From: Brucella sp. BE17
Lineage (GTDB): Bacteria > Pseudomonadota > Alphaproteobacteria > Rhizobiales > Rhizobiaceae
NCBI RefSeq assembly: GCF_039545455.1
Contig: NZ_CP154467.1
Location: 1,116,001 to 1,180,000 of the forward strand
DNA: 64,000 nucleotides
Reading direction: 5' to 3'
Shown: piece after piece, positions 34,846 through 43,810 of the stretch
Numbering within the stretch: the stretch's first letter is position 1
How the letters are laid out: the number at the start of each line of letters is the position of its first letter
Translations under genes and position numbers: made by a program
Notes under the pieces: generated by a model
The model's database searches: none
What the model was told of the DNA's origin: nothing
The model's input: only the letters and a program-made list of their open reading frames with translations

Positions 34846-37407
34846 ATGGCAGAGTTTCCCAAAAAAGCGAAAGTAATCATCGTCGGGCTCGGCGGCATCG
34901 TCGGGGCTTCCATCGCCCATCACCTGATTGAGCGCGGCTGGGACGATATCGTCGGCATCGACAAATCGGGCATTCCGACCGATATCGGCTCGACGGCACA
35001 CGCCTCCGATTTCTGCTATGCGACGAGCCACGATTTCCTGACCTGCTGGACCACGCTCTATTCCATCGATTTTTTTGAGAAGATGGGCCACTATGCTCGT
35101 GTTGGCGGCATTGAAGTGGCGCGTGTCGGCGACGATGCGCGTATGGATGAAATCCGGCGCAAGGTCACATCCGGAAGGGCATTCGGCACTCGTGCACACC
35201 TGATCGAACCATCTGAGATCAAGCAAAAGTTCCCGCTTATTGAAGAGAGCATGGTTCAGGGCGGGCTGTGGGATCCCGATGCAGGACTTGTCATTCCCCG
35301 CTCGCAGACGGTCGCCGGAAAGCTGGTCGATCAGGCGGAAGCTGCAGGCAAGCTCACAAGCTTTGCCAACACACCCGCGCAATCACTGATTGTCAAAAAT
35401 GGACGCATCAAAGGCGTTGTGACCCATCGTGGCACGATTGAAGCCGATCACGTTATCGTCTGCGCCGGCCTATGGGGACGTCTTATTGCCGAAATGGTTG
35501 GCGAAGATCTTCCCGTCATGCCAATCGATCATCCGCTCACCTTCTTCGGCCCTTATGACGAATTTGCCGGAACGGGTAAGGAAATCGGCTGGCCGCTGAT
35601 GCGCGATCAGGGCAATTCGGCCTATATGCGCGATACCGGCGACCCGAAGACTGCTGAAGGTGGCCAGATCGAATGGGGCTATTACGAGGAAACCAATCCG
35701 CGCCTATGCCATCCACGTGATCTTTTGGAAAAGCACGAGGCACGCCTTTCGCCTTCTCAGCGCGATCTCGACATGGAAGAGGTGCTTGAGCCACTGGAGC
35801 GCGCCATTGAACTGACGCCGATCCTCGGAGAACTCGGCTATAATGAAAGCCATTCCTTCAATGGCCTCCTGCAAGTCACGACCGATGGCGGTCCTTCGAT
35901 GGGCGAAAGTCAGAAGGTGCGCGGTCTGTGGTACGCGGTGGCGATATGGGTCAAAGACGGCCCCGGCATGGGCAAGCTCATTGCCGACTGGATGACTGAC
36001 GGTCGCACATCCATCGATCACAATGCAGTCGATTATTCGCGATTTTATCCGTATCAGCTTGATGAGCAATATATCTGGGATCGCTGCACAGAATCGGCGT
36101 TGAAGGTTTATAATCCGGCTGTGCATCCGCGCGAGCCCTTCTCCAAGGGGCGCAATATCCGCCGCTCGCCGTTTTATGAGCGCGAAAAGGAACTGGGCGG
36201 CTATTTCATGGAACTGGGTGGCTGGGAGCGCGCGCATGGCTATGCCGCCAATGAGCACCTGCTTGAAAAATATGGCGATCGCGTGCCGGTGCGCGAACAC
36301 GAATGGGACAACCGCCATTTCTGGCGCGTCTCCAATGCAGAGCATCTGGAACTGACGGAAAATTGCGGCATCATCAATCTCTCGCACTTTGCACTTTACG
36401 ACATCCAAGGCCCTGATCATGTCGCACTGATGGAGTGGCTCTGTGCTGCAAAAATCGGCGGTGACGCCAATATCGGCAAGGGCATCTATACGCATTTTCT
36501 TGACGACGAAGGCATGGTGCGCGCCGATTTCACCATTATCCGTTTGGAAAACCACATCCGCATGATCAATGGAGCCGATGCGGGACCGCGTGATTTTCAT
36601 TACATGCGCCGCGTGGCCGAAGATAAGGGTTTTGATGTCACCATCACAGATGTCACAGAACAATATGTCACTGTTGGCATATGGGGACCCAATGCCCGGG
36701 AGAACCTTCAGAAAATCGTCGAAAATCCCGCTGATCTAAGCCTCGAAAATTTTCCCTTTGCCGCCATCAGGCCGCTCAGGATCGCAGGCAAGGACGTGAC
36801 AGCTTTCCGCATTTCCTATGTCGGTGAGCAGGGCTGGGAATTGCATATGCGCTATGAAGACGGGCTTGCCGTATGGGATGCATTGCGCTCGACAGGGGTT
36901 ATCGCGGTAGGTGTTGAAACCTATGCCAATACGCGCCGCATGGAAAAAAGCCTGCGGCTGCAAAATGCCGATCTGCGCACCGAATATAACCTGCTCGAAG
37001 CCGATCTGGCGCGGCCAAAAGTCAAGGAAGCCGATTTTTGCGGCAAGGCAAAACACCTTGAATACAAAGCGCGCGCCCATCAGCCCGCCATGCTCTGCAC
37101 GCTGATCATGACCGATAATCTCGATCAAAACGGAACCGCCCGATATCCGGTCGGAATCATGCCGGTCATCGATCCCGAAACCGGCGAAACACTGGTCGAT
37201 GAACTCGGTCGGCGTTCCTACACCTCATCCGTCGCCTACGGTCCAACGGTCGGAAAAAATATTGCGCTGGCTTATCTGCCATGGAGTTATTGTCAGGAAG
37301 GGCGAGAGCTTAGCGTCGAATATTTCGGCGAAACCTATCCGGTTGAAGTCGTGGCCATCGGATACAAGCCGCTCTATGACCCCGAAAATCTCAAACCGCG
37401 CAGTTGA
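34846..37407 (+). CDS. Dimethylglycine/sarcosine dehydrogenase-like flavoprotein with GcvT domain
   Basis: 853 aa from the ATG at 34846, just before the dinucleotide-binding motif (VIIVGLGGIVGASIAHHLIERG); an in-frame ATG 51 codons earlier adds non-conserved sequence. Residues about 1-390 are a DAO-type FAD oxidoreductase with GSTAHAS, where the histidine may hold FAD covalently. About 390-450 is the FAO-M linker. The C-terminal 400 residues are a GcvT/aminomethyltransferase-like domain that binds tetrahydrofolate and takes up the released one-carbon unit. The probable role is oxidative demethylation of dimethylglycine or sarcosine in glycine betaine breakdown; the exact substrate is inferred from the adjacent GlxA regulator. 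Confidence 0.85.
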   Translation: MAEFPKKAKVIIVGLGGIVGASIAHHLIERGWDDIVGIDKSGIPTDIGSTAHASDFCYATSHDFLTCWTTLYSIDFFEKMGHYARVGGIEVARVGDDARMDEIRRKVTSGRAFGTRAHLIEPSEIKQKFPLIEESMVQGGLWDPDAGLVIPRSQTVAGKLVDQAEAAGKLTSFANTPAQSLIVKNGRIKGVVTHRGTIEADHVIVCAGLWGRLIAEMVGEDLPVMPIDHPLTFFGPYDEFAGTGKEIGWPLMRDQGNSAYMRDTGDPKTAEGGQIEWGYYEETNPRLCHPRDLLEKHEARLSPSQRDLDMEEVLEPLERAIELTPILGELGYNESHSFNGLLQVTTDGGPSMGESQKVRGLWYAVAIWVKDGPGMGKLIADWMTDGRTSIDHNAVDYSRFYPYQLDEQYIWDRCTESALKVYNPAVHPREPFSKGRNIRRSPFYEREKELGGYFMELGGWERAHGYAANEHLLEKYGDRVPVREHEWDNRHFWRVSNAEHLELTENCGIINLSHFALYDIQGPDHVALMEWLCAAKIGGDANIGKGIYTHFLDDEGMVRADFTIIRLENHIRMINGADAGPRDFHYMRRVAEDKGFDVTITDVTEQYVTVGIWGPNARENLQKIVENPADLSLENFPFAAIRPLRIAGKDVTAFRISYVGEQGWELHMRYEDGLAVWDALRSTGVIAVGVETYANTRRMEKSLRLQNADLRTEYNLLEADLARPKVKEADFCGKAKHLEYKARAHQPAMLCTLIMTDNLDQNGTARYPVGIMPVIDPETGETLVDELGRRSYTSSVAYGPTVGKNIALAYLPWSYCQEGRELSVEYFGETYPVEVVAIGYKPLYDPENLKPRS

Positions 37408-37411
37408 TACC

Positions 37412-37452
37412 GCATGTCTCCCAAAAGTGGGAACCGGTTTTGGGAGACATGC
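37412..37452. repeat. Palindromic intergenic repeat, copy A
   Basis: A 41-bp imperfect palindrome GCATGTCTCCCAAAAG / CTTTTGGGAGACATGC-like with centre GTGGGAACCGG, starting five bases after the flavoprotein gene's stop. A second copy occurs at 48201-48244 and a degraded relative near 33205-33256. Such elements are dispersed, non-coding, and when transcribed form a hairpin. Confidence 0.85.
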
Positions 37453-37470
37453 GTAAAATGAAAGTTTAAA

Positions 37471-37488
37471 GCCGGGCAATTGCCCGGC
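37471..37488. terminator. Palindromic terminator downstream of the small exported protein gene
   Basis: Perfect palindrome GCCGGGCAATTGCCCGGC. On the minus strand it is followed by TTTAAACTTTC, a T-rich tract, so it probably ends the transcript of the 37502-37792 gene and perhaps of the mscS-like gene upstream. Confidence 0.65.
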
Positions 37489-37501
37489 CATTTACAGATG
37501 C

Positions 37502-37792
37502 TTATTTAATCGAGGCCTTACCACCGCTGATCGTAATTGTCTCCTCGCCGGTCAATGCCTGTCGGTCGCCATTGGGAAAGGTGACGAAACAACCCGAAGA
37601 GCAGAAATCCACGGTTTCATTGGGTGCTACGATCATCTCACGCTTGGAGGCGCCTTCCGTGACCACGATCGTCTGCGCGACACTGTCCTGATTGGTCACG
37701 TCTGCAGCATAGGCACCAGCCACCGGGAGGCCAAAAATAGCGACCGCAGCTAGTACAATCTGGCTCTTATAAGTGACCCGCGCTTTATTCAT
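37502..37792 (-). CDS. Small exported protein of unknown function
   Basis: 96 aa from the ATG at 37792; 33 open codons upstream overlap the end of the channel gene and look non-coding. The N-terminus (SQIVLAAVAIFGLPVAGAYAADV) is a signal peptide, cut probably after AYA. The mature 65 residues contain SVAQTIVVTEGASKREMIVAPNETVDFCSSGCFVTFPNGDRQ features: a beta-rich small domain with a CSSGC cysteine pair. I do not recognise a family. It follows the DUF3772/MscS gene on the same strand by about 95 bp and may be co-transcribed. Confidence 0.7.
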   Translation of the reverse strand: MNKARVTYKSQIVLAAVAIFGLPVAGAYAADVTNQDSVAQTIVVTEGASKREMIVAPNETVDFCSSGCFVTFPNGDRQALTGEETITISGGKASIK

Positions 37793-37887
37793 AGCCTTTC
37801 GACGTTTCCGTCGCTCCCGATGACACCATATTTTCTTACTGTTCTTATAGAGAAACAATACTGAACGACAACTGAATGACGTGTTCA

Positions 37888-40422
37888 TCAAGTTGTGGGC
37901 TTACCCTTATCATCGCTTGCCACTTTCGGTTTTTCACGAAGCGGCGGCTTCTTGTCCTTCTGCACGATTTCAGACAGTTTTTCGATTTCAGGCACGCTCA
38001 ACACCAGATCGGTTGAAGATGAAGCAAAATGCAGCCCTTCGCCATGGAAACGCTCGACAATCTGAAAACGCAACTCGTTTTTGATGCCCCCAGTCGAGGT
38101 AATATCCGCCACATGGGCATAGATATCAAAGACCAGGCTTGAGTCGTCCATGCTTTGGAAAGCCACGAACGGTTCAGGATTCTTGAGAATGGACGGATGT
38201 CCGCGCACGATTGCGTAGAGCAGGTCGTGCACGCGGCGCGGCTCGTTTGTATGGGCGGCGCGAATATTGATGTCGATGCGACCCAGCTTGTTGCGATGCG
38301 TCCAGTTGCCAACATTGCCATTTATCAAGGTGGAATTAGGCACAATGATCGACTGTTTCGCAAAGGTTTCCACTTCCGTGGCGCGCACGCTAATCTTCTT
38401 GACAATACCGCTGACAGGACCCGCTTCCACCCAGTCACCGGCCTTGAATGGGCGTTCCGCCAGAAGAATAAGTCCCGAGACAAAGTTCTGGACAATATTC
38501 TGCAAACCAAAACCAATACCGAGCGACAAACCACCGGCAATCAGCGCCAGATTGGCGAGATTGAAGCCCGCCGCCGAAATACCAACCAGCGCCGCAAGGC
38601 AAAGACCAACATAACCGATTACCGTTCGGATTGAATTGCGCACACCCGAATCAACCCGCCCGCGCGCCATGACAGAGTTGTCGATCCAGTTCTGGAACCA
38701 GCGCGTCAGGAGATAACCGAGCACGAATAACAGAACGCCGGTCAAAAGCCCCATCAGCGAGATTGAAATCTCACCAAGCTGGATGCCGGTCATCAGATTG
38801 TAGAACAGGCTTTTCAGCTCCGCCCACTGAAAGCCGAACTGCATCAGGACCAGCGGAATACCGACCAGCGCCACAACAACCGTAATCAAAATACCAGCTG
38901 CAAGACCAAGCTGATCGAGGGTCGCATCATCAAAATGAAACCGGTCCCGCATGACCTTGCCGAGCTTGCTTGACGCGAAAGCCTTTTCTTCGGTAATCGC
39001 GCGCCCCGTCAGGAAACCGAGATACATCGTGACGAGAAACGCACCGGTTACGACGATCTGTTGCGAAATAAACCGCGCCAGACCGATATAGCCAAAGCAG
39101 GCCGTCAGGATCGGCAGAAGGCCCAGAAGCACCAGAAATATCTTGAAGGCGCGCGGCCATGGACGCACTGTGCCATCCAGCTCGCGTTCGATAGGTTTTA
39201 GGAAAGCAATAGCCAGAATGAGAATTCCTACCATGACGGCGGCAAGCAGGCTCTTAGCCATCGTCATGGGCAGCGGCGAGGACAGAATCCGGTTGATCGT
39301 ACTCGTAAAAGAATCAAGTCCGCTGGTCAGCGCAGTTGCCGTAATCAGCCATGCAAGAATGCGCCCTGGTCTGGGTGCAACGGGCAGAAGCCGCCACTGC
39401 GGCATGTCCGGGCTGATGCAGGCAAAACTGAGACGATGAATGAAAAAAACAATGCCGAGCACCATGAAGAGCGATACGAGTATCGCTCCAATGTCCGTTC
39501 TCAGAACATTGAAATAACTCAGGAAAAAATAAGTCGTGGCCAGGAAAGCACCGACAGCGGCCGATGGGATCACCGTGGACCAGAAGGCGACAAGAAGACG
39601 GCTAAGATAGGATGGCGCTTCATTTGTCGGGTCGCGATCATAGAGCGTGCCTAGAATACGCCGCGCCCCAATCTGTATCACCAGTGCCGCGACAGAGGCA
39701 AAGAATGCAGCGGCAAGAAACGACTTGAGTTTGAAGGTAACGACAAAACGCCACCAGGATCGAACGATGCGCCCCAGCGAAACGACCTGATCATTGGCAG
39801 CCGATACCACTTCTGATCCAAGGGCTGCGTTGAGATCGATACGCTGCGAGAGTGTTTTGGCGAAAAGATCACGCCTGATATCGCTGATCTCTGCCGACAT
39901 GCGATTGACGGTCAGCGACGTCTCTTCCGTCTCGCCGATGATTGCGTTAATCTCTGCCTTTTCCGCCACAAGCCGCTTGCGCTCTTGGGCGACAATTGCA
40001 GGCTCAGTTGGCTGGTCGCCTCCGGGTGCTGGGCCAAGCTGTTCCAGACGCGTGTTGATCTCGTTAAGCCGGGGCCGAAAGGCAACACCTGTATCGAGCA
40101 GCTTTTTGGAAAGTGCGCCCAATTGCAGCTTAAGATTGGCAAGCGCTTCGTCACTGCCCTGCGGCTTACCAAGTTGATCACCAATTTTTCTGGTCTGCTT
40201 TTTCAGCTCTTCGACGACCGGGCCTTGCTGGCGCAGCACGCTTGAAGCGGACTCGTGCGACTGATCACTGTCAGTTGCGGCTTGCGGCTGGCTTTGAGGC
40301 GCTGCCTGCTGCGCAAGGCTTTGAGGCATGTCCTGCGAGGCGGCCACAAGCGGACCGCCAATCGAAAACACACCGATTAAAAACGAAAAGGCGAGAATGC
40401 GTAACGCGGATAAATAAGCCAA
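37888..40422 (-). CDS. Large mechanosensitive channel (DUF3772 plus MscS domain)
   Basis: 844 aa. A signal peptide (LAFSFLIGVFSIGGPLVAAS) is followed by a periplasmic coiled-coil region with DUF3772 (about 120-210; RLVAEKAEINAIIGE), then about ten membrane helices, and a C-terminal MscS core at about 590-800: LSLGIGFGLQNIVQNFVSGLILLAERPFKAGDWVE is the pore helix and beta-domain entry, quoted by its landmark GFGLQNIVQNFVSG. It should gate as an osmotic safety valve in the inner membrane. Its N-terminal architecture resembles MscK/MscM-like giants and alphaproteobacterial relatives. Confidence 0.9.
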   Translation of the reverse strand: MAYLSALRILAFSFLIGVFSIGGPLVAASQDMPQSLAQQAAPQSQPQAATDSDQSHESASSVLRQQGPVVEELKKQTRKIGDQLGKPQGSDEALANLKLQLGALSKKLLDTGVAFRPRLNEINTRLEQLGPAPGGDQPTEPAIVAQERKRLVAEKAEINAIIGETEETSLTVNRMSAEISDIRRDLFAKTLSQRIDLNAALGSEVVSAANDQVVSLGRIVRSWWRFVVTFKLKSFLAAAFFASVAALVIQIGARRILGTLYDRDPTNEAPSYLSRLLVAFWSTVIPSAAVGAFLATTYFFLSYFNVLRTDIGAILVSLFMVLGIVFFIHRLSFACISPDMPQWRLLPVAPRPGRILAWLITATALTSGLDSFTSTINRILSSPLPMTMAKSLLAAVMVGILILAIAFLKPIERELDGTVRPWPRAFKIFLVLLGLLPILTACFGYIGLARFISQQIVVTGAFLVTMYLGFLTGRAITEEKAFASSKLGKVMRDRFHFDDATLDQLGLAAGILITVVVALVGIPLVLMQFGFQWAELKSLFYNLMTGIQLGEISISLMGLLTGVLLFVLGYLLTRWFQNWIDNSVMARGRVDSGVRNSIRTVIGYVGLCLAALVGISAAGFNLANLALIAGGLSLGIGFGLQNIVQNFVSGLILLAERPFKAGDWVEAGPVSGIVKKISVRATEVETFAKQSIIVPNSTLINGNVGNWTHRNKLGRIDINIRAAHTNEPRRVHDLLYAIVRGHPSILKNPEPFVAFQSMDDSSLVFDIYAHVADITSTGGIKNELRFQIVERFHGEGLHFASSSTDLVLSVPEIEKLSEIVQKDKKPPLREKPKVASDDKGKPTT

Positions 40423-40584
40423 TTCTGAACTGCCATAAACAGGAACACGGTTTCAACATAAAGCGCGGTAAAACGGAAGCAATATGGCTTGAGTGAGATT
40501 TCACGTCAGCCGAAAAGCTTTTCCATTGACTGAATTGACGTACGGTTACCAGTATTTCCTTGTTCGTAACCGCACAAATCGTTA

Positions 40585-41073
40585 ATGAGGATTCGTGGAA
40601 AAGTGAGGCGCAACAGCATATCCGGCAATAAGTTTGAGGAAAGTCTGGACAGTTTTATGAAGGGCATTTACCGCACAGGACAATGGAAACAGCATGGGTT
40701 CATGCTGATGACCGCCTGTGTTCTGTCCTTTATGGCAGTTTTATTTGCTGTCGAATTTTCCTTCCCCGACGCTGATATGTCCCGCACTCACAGCAAGGTT
40801 CTTGGCAACAGACAAGCCGAAACTTCTCCCGGAACACCGGTTCGCCAGCAATCGACGCTCACACCGCAACCGATGCGGGCCATTCTCATTGAAGCGATTG
40901 TCGCCAAGGCCAAGGCCTCCCATCTGATCGGCGGTAATGTCGGCCTTGCAACGACTAGCGGCTCTTATATTTTGCTTATTGGCAAGCCTGCGCAAATGCA
41001 GTCACGTTTGCAACTCATCAAGACAGAGCAACGCTCTTTCCGCTCTGCCCGTGCTCCGCCCGTAAGCGCATAA
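40585..41073 (+). CDS. Single-pass membrane protein of unknown function
   Basis: 162 aa from the ATG at 40585; the ATG at 40657 (MKGIYRTGQWKQHG) would give 138 aa, and neither has an ideal ribosome site. One membrane helix (FMLMTACVLSFMAVLFAVEFSF) is followed by a Ser/Pro-rich linker and a conserved-looking region AILIEAIVAKAKASHLIGGNVGLAT that may be a small periplasmic domain. No family recognised. It lies alone between the mscS-like gene (divergent) and secDF (same strand, 120 bp away). Confidence 0.55.
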   Translation: MRIRGKVRRNSISGNKFEESLDSFMKGIYRTGQWKQHGFMLMTACVLSFMAVLFAVEFSFPDADMSRTHSKVLGNRQAETSPGTPVRQQSTLTPQPMRAILIEAIVAKAKASHLIGGNVGLATTSGSYILLIGKPAQMQSRLQLIKTEQRSFRSARAPPVSA

Positions 41074-41193
41074 GCTTTCCCCCGGAGAGTTCTTCTCCTC
41101 CCGTACATGTCACGAACATTACGCCATCCAATCCCACTTTAACCGTGGTTTTCAGTCTGATTTGGCTGGCGTGCAGAACTGGAACATCAATCC

Positions 41194-43731
41194 ATGCGGA
41201 CTTCTAAATGGGTCGCGGTGCTTTACAGCGTGATCGTCGTGATCGGCGTCATCATCGCCCTGCCCAACTTTTTCACCCAGCAACAACTCGATGCGATGCC
41301 ATCATGGTTTCCAAAGCGTCAGGTGACGCTCGGCCTTGATCTGCGTGGCGGCTCCTACCTTGTGCTGGAAGTGGACTCAGCCGGTCTTAAAAAAGACCGC
41401 CTGCGCGCCCTTCTCGATGACGCACGCAGCAAGCTGCGCGCCGAGCGCATTCAGCCGCAGTCCATCCGTGCGGTTGGCGATTCCATCCTCGTGACAGTCC
41501 CAGATGACGACCAGCGTAACAAAGCGCAGACAGCGTTGCGCACGCTGATCTCGCAGGTCAACACCAGCGGCTTTGGTGCAGCAATCAACGATATCGACGT
41601 CACATCCAACGGCAATCAGGTGCGCATGACACTGACCGAAGCGGGGTTTAATTACCGCCTCGACGCAGCGCTGCAGCAGAGCCTTGAAATCATCCGCCAG
41701 CGCGTCGATCAGGTGGGGGTCGCAGAACCATCTATCCAGCGTGTTGGTTCAGATCGTATCGTGGTTCAGCTTCCCGGCCTTCAGGACCCAGCCCAGCTTC
41801 GTCAGCTTCTCGGCTCGACCGCGAAGATGAGCTTCCATATGGTGGCCGATGCCGACCCGAATGCACCGCCGCCACCCGGTGTCTCTATCATGGCGGATTC
41901 AAAAGAGCCGGGTGTGCGTTATCCGATTGAAGATCAGGTCGCACTTTCGGGCGAACGTCTGACCGATGCGCGCGCCGGTTTCGATCAGCGCAGCAATCAG
42001 CCGATCGTATCATTCCGTTTCGACAGCCTTGGAGCACGCCAGTTTGCCGACATCACCACCAAGAATGTCGGGCGTCCCTTCGCCATCGTTCTCGACGGCA
42101 AGGTACTGACCGCACCACGCATCAATGAACCGATCACAGGTGGCTCGGGACAGATTTCCGGTAACTTCTCCGTGGAAGATACTGTCGTTCTCTCGGCGCT
42201 GCTGCGCGCCGGTGCCCTTCCCGCACCTCTGACTGTAATCGAAGAACGTACGGTCGGCCCTGATCTGGGCGGCGACGCCATCAAGATGGGGCTCGTCACG
42301 GGCATCATCGGCTTTGTGCTTGTGGCCGTATTTATCCAGCTTCTTTACGGTGTCTGGGGAACAATCGCCAATGTGGCGCTTCTGCTCCACACCGTTCTGA
42401 CATTTGCAGCATTAAGCCTCATCGGCGCCACGCTGACATTGCCGGGCATCGCAGGTATTATTCTGGGGATCGGCATCGCCGTTGACGCGAATATTCTGAT
42501 CAATGAACGTATCCGCGAAGAAACACGAAAAGGCCTTGGCGCTATGGCAGCGCTTGACAAGGGCTTTCATGCTGCATTTGCCACCATCGTTGACGCAAAC
42601 GTTACATCGCTGATCTCGACAATGCTGTTGTTCATGTTCGGCACAGGTCCCGTTCGTGGCTTCGCTGTTGCCATGATGCTCGGCATTGCGATTTCCATGT
42701 TCACGGATGTGACGCTGGTTCGCATGGCGATGGCCTGGTATGTGCGCAAACGCAAGCTCAAGTTCCTGCACATTGAACCATTCCTCAAATTCGCGCCAGA
42801 CAAGACCAATATCAGCTTCATGAATGCGCGTTTTTTCGGTATTGGCGTGTCCATTGTGCTGTCGATCGCTTCCATCTTCCTGTTCTTCAAGCCGGGGCTG
42901 AATTACGGCATCGACTTCAAGGGCGGTATTCAAGCTGAAATCACCACCTCCCAACCTGCGGATCTCGCGCAATTGCGCCAGACGCTTGGGGATCTGCAAC
43001 TTGGTGAAGTGGCACTCCAATCTGCCGGCGGTCCCAACAATGTGCTGATCCGCGTCCAGCGTCAGGACGGCGGCGAGGAAGCGCAAACGGTTGCCATCAA
43101 CAAGGTGCGCGAAGCGATCACGCAGCTTGATCCGGGTGTTAAGATCGAACGCACAGAAGTCGTCGGTCCGAAAGTTTCGGGTGAGCTGGCGCGTTCCGGC
43201 TTCATAGCGGTCTTGCTTTCAGCGCTCGGCATGCTCATCTATCTTTGGTGGCGGTTTGAGTGGTTCTTCGCAATAGGCGCGATCATAACGCTCATTCTGG
43301 ACACCACCAAAATGGTCGGCTTCTTTGCACTGTTGCAGCTCGACTTCAACCTGACAGCCATCGCCGCACTCTTGACGGCCATTGGTTATTCGGTGAACGA
43401 CAAGGTCGTGGTTTATGATCGCATGCGTGAAAACATGCGTCTTTATAAATCCAAACCGCTGCGTGAAATCATCGATATGAGTATCAATCAGGTGCTCATA
43501 CGCTGTATCTACACCTCGGTGACGACTTTCATGTGTATGCTTCCCATGGCGATCTGGGGCGGTAGCGCGGTTCATAATTTCGCCGTGCCGATGCTGTTCG
43601 GTATTTTCATTGCGACGACCTCGTCCATCTTTATCGCAGCACCAATTCTTCTGCTGCTCGGCAACTGGTGGCAGCATCGTCAGGAGGCTCATGCAGCGCT
43701 TCTCGAAGGCAATACAGCTGCACCGAAATGA
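41194..43731 (+). CDS. secDF: Protein translocase subunit SecDF (fused)
   Basis: 845-aa fusion of SecD and SecF, which use the proton motive force to pull exported proteins across the Sec channel. SecD part: first helix, then LGLDLRGGSYLVLEVD (conserved D1 motif), the large periplasmic domain and the helical bundle GIAVDANILINERIREE. SecF part from about residue 540: FKPGLNYGIDFKGGIQAEI and IGYSVNDKVVVYDRMREN. Fused SecDF is usual in Hyphomicrobiales. A perfect hairpin follows the stop. Confidence 0.95.
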   Translation: MRTSKWVAVLYSVIVVIGVIIALPNFFTQQQLDAMPSWFPKRQVTLGLDLRGGSYLVLEVDSAGLKKDRLRALLDDARSKLRAERIQPQSIRAVGDSILVTVPDDDQRNKAQTALRTLISQVNTSGFGAAINDIDVTSNGNQVRMTLTEAGFNYRLDAALQQSLEIIRQRVDQVGVAEPSIQRVGSDRIVVQLPGLQDPAQLRQLLGSTAKMSFHMVADADPNAPPPPGVSIMADSKEPGVRYPIEDQVALSGERLTDARAGFDQRSNQPIVSFRFDSLGARQFADITTKNVGRPFAIVLDGKVLTAPRINEPITGGSGQISGNFSVEDTVVLSALLRAGALPAPLTVIEERTVGPDLGGDAIKMGLVTGIIGFVLVAVFIQLLYGVWGTIANVALLLHTVLTFAALSLIGATLTLPGIAGIILGIGIAVDANILINERIREETRKGLGAMAALDKGFHAAFATIVDANVTSLISTMLLFMFGTGPVRGFAVAMMLGIAISMFTDVTLVRMAMAWYVRKRKLKFLHIEPFLKFAPDKTNISFMNARFFGIGVSIVLSIASIFLFFKPGLNYGIDFKGGIQAEITTSQPADLAQLRQTLGDLQLGEVALQSAGGPNNVLIRVQRQDGGEEAQTVAINKVREAITQLDPGVKIERTEVVGPKVSGELARSGFIAVLLSALGMLIYLWWRFEWFFAIGAIITLILDTTKMVGFFALLQLDFNLTAIAALLTAIGYSVNDKVVVYDRMRENMRLYKSKPLREIIDMSINQVLIRCIYTSVTTFMCMLPMAIWGGSAVHNFAVPMLFGIFIATTSSIFIAAPILLLLGNWWQHRQEAHAALLEGNTAAPK

Positions 43732-43738
43732 TCCCATC

Positions 43739-43766
43739 GCCGGGCAAGGATTTCTTCTTGCCCGGC
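43739..43766. terminator. Hairpin between secDF and the antiporter gene
   Basis: GCCGGGCAAG / CTTGCCCGGC, a perfect 10-bp stem around an eight-base loop (GATTTCTT), eight bases after the secDF stop. It lacks a T-run, so it may weaken read-through or protect the secDF mRNA 3' end rather than terminate fully. Confidence 0.45.
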
Positions 43767-43810
43767 CCCAATCGACAACAACGACAGACTGACAGACGGG
43801 ACGCCAGCCC

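Noticed and set aside
35704..36663. 319-codon minus-strand frame inside the dimethylglycine dehydrogenase-like gene
   Set aside because: Antisense frame of a conserved gene, Ile/His/Cys-rich without motifs.
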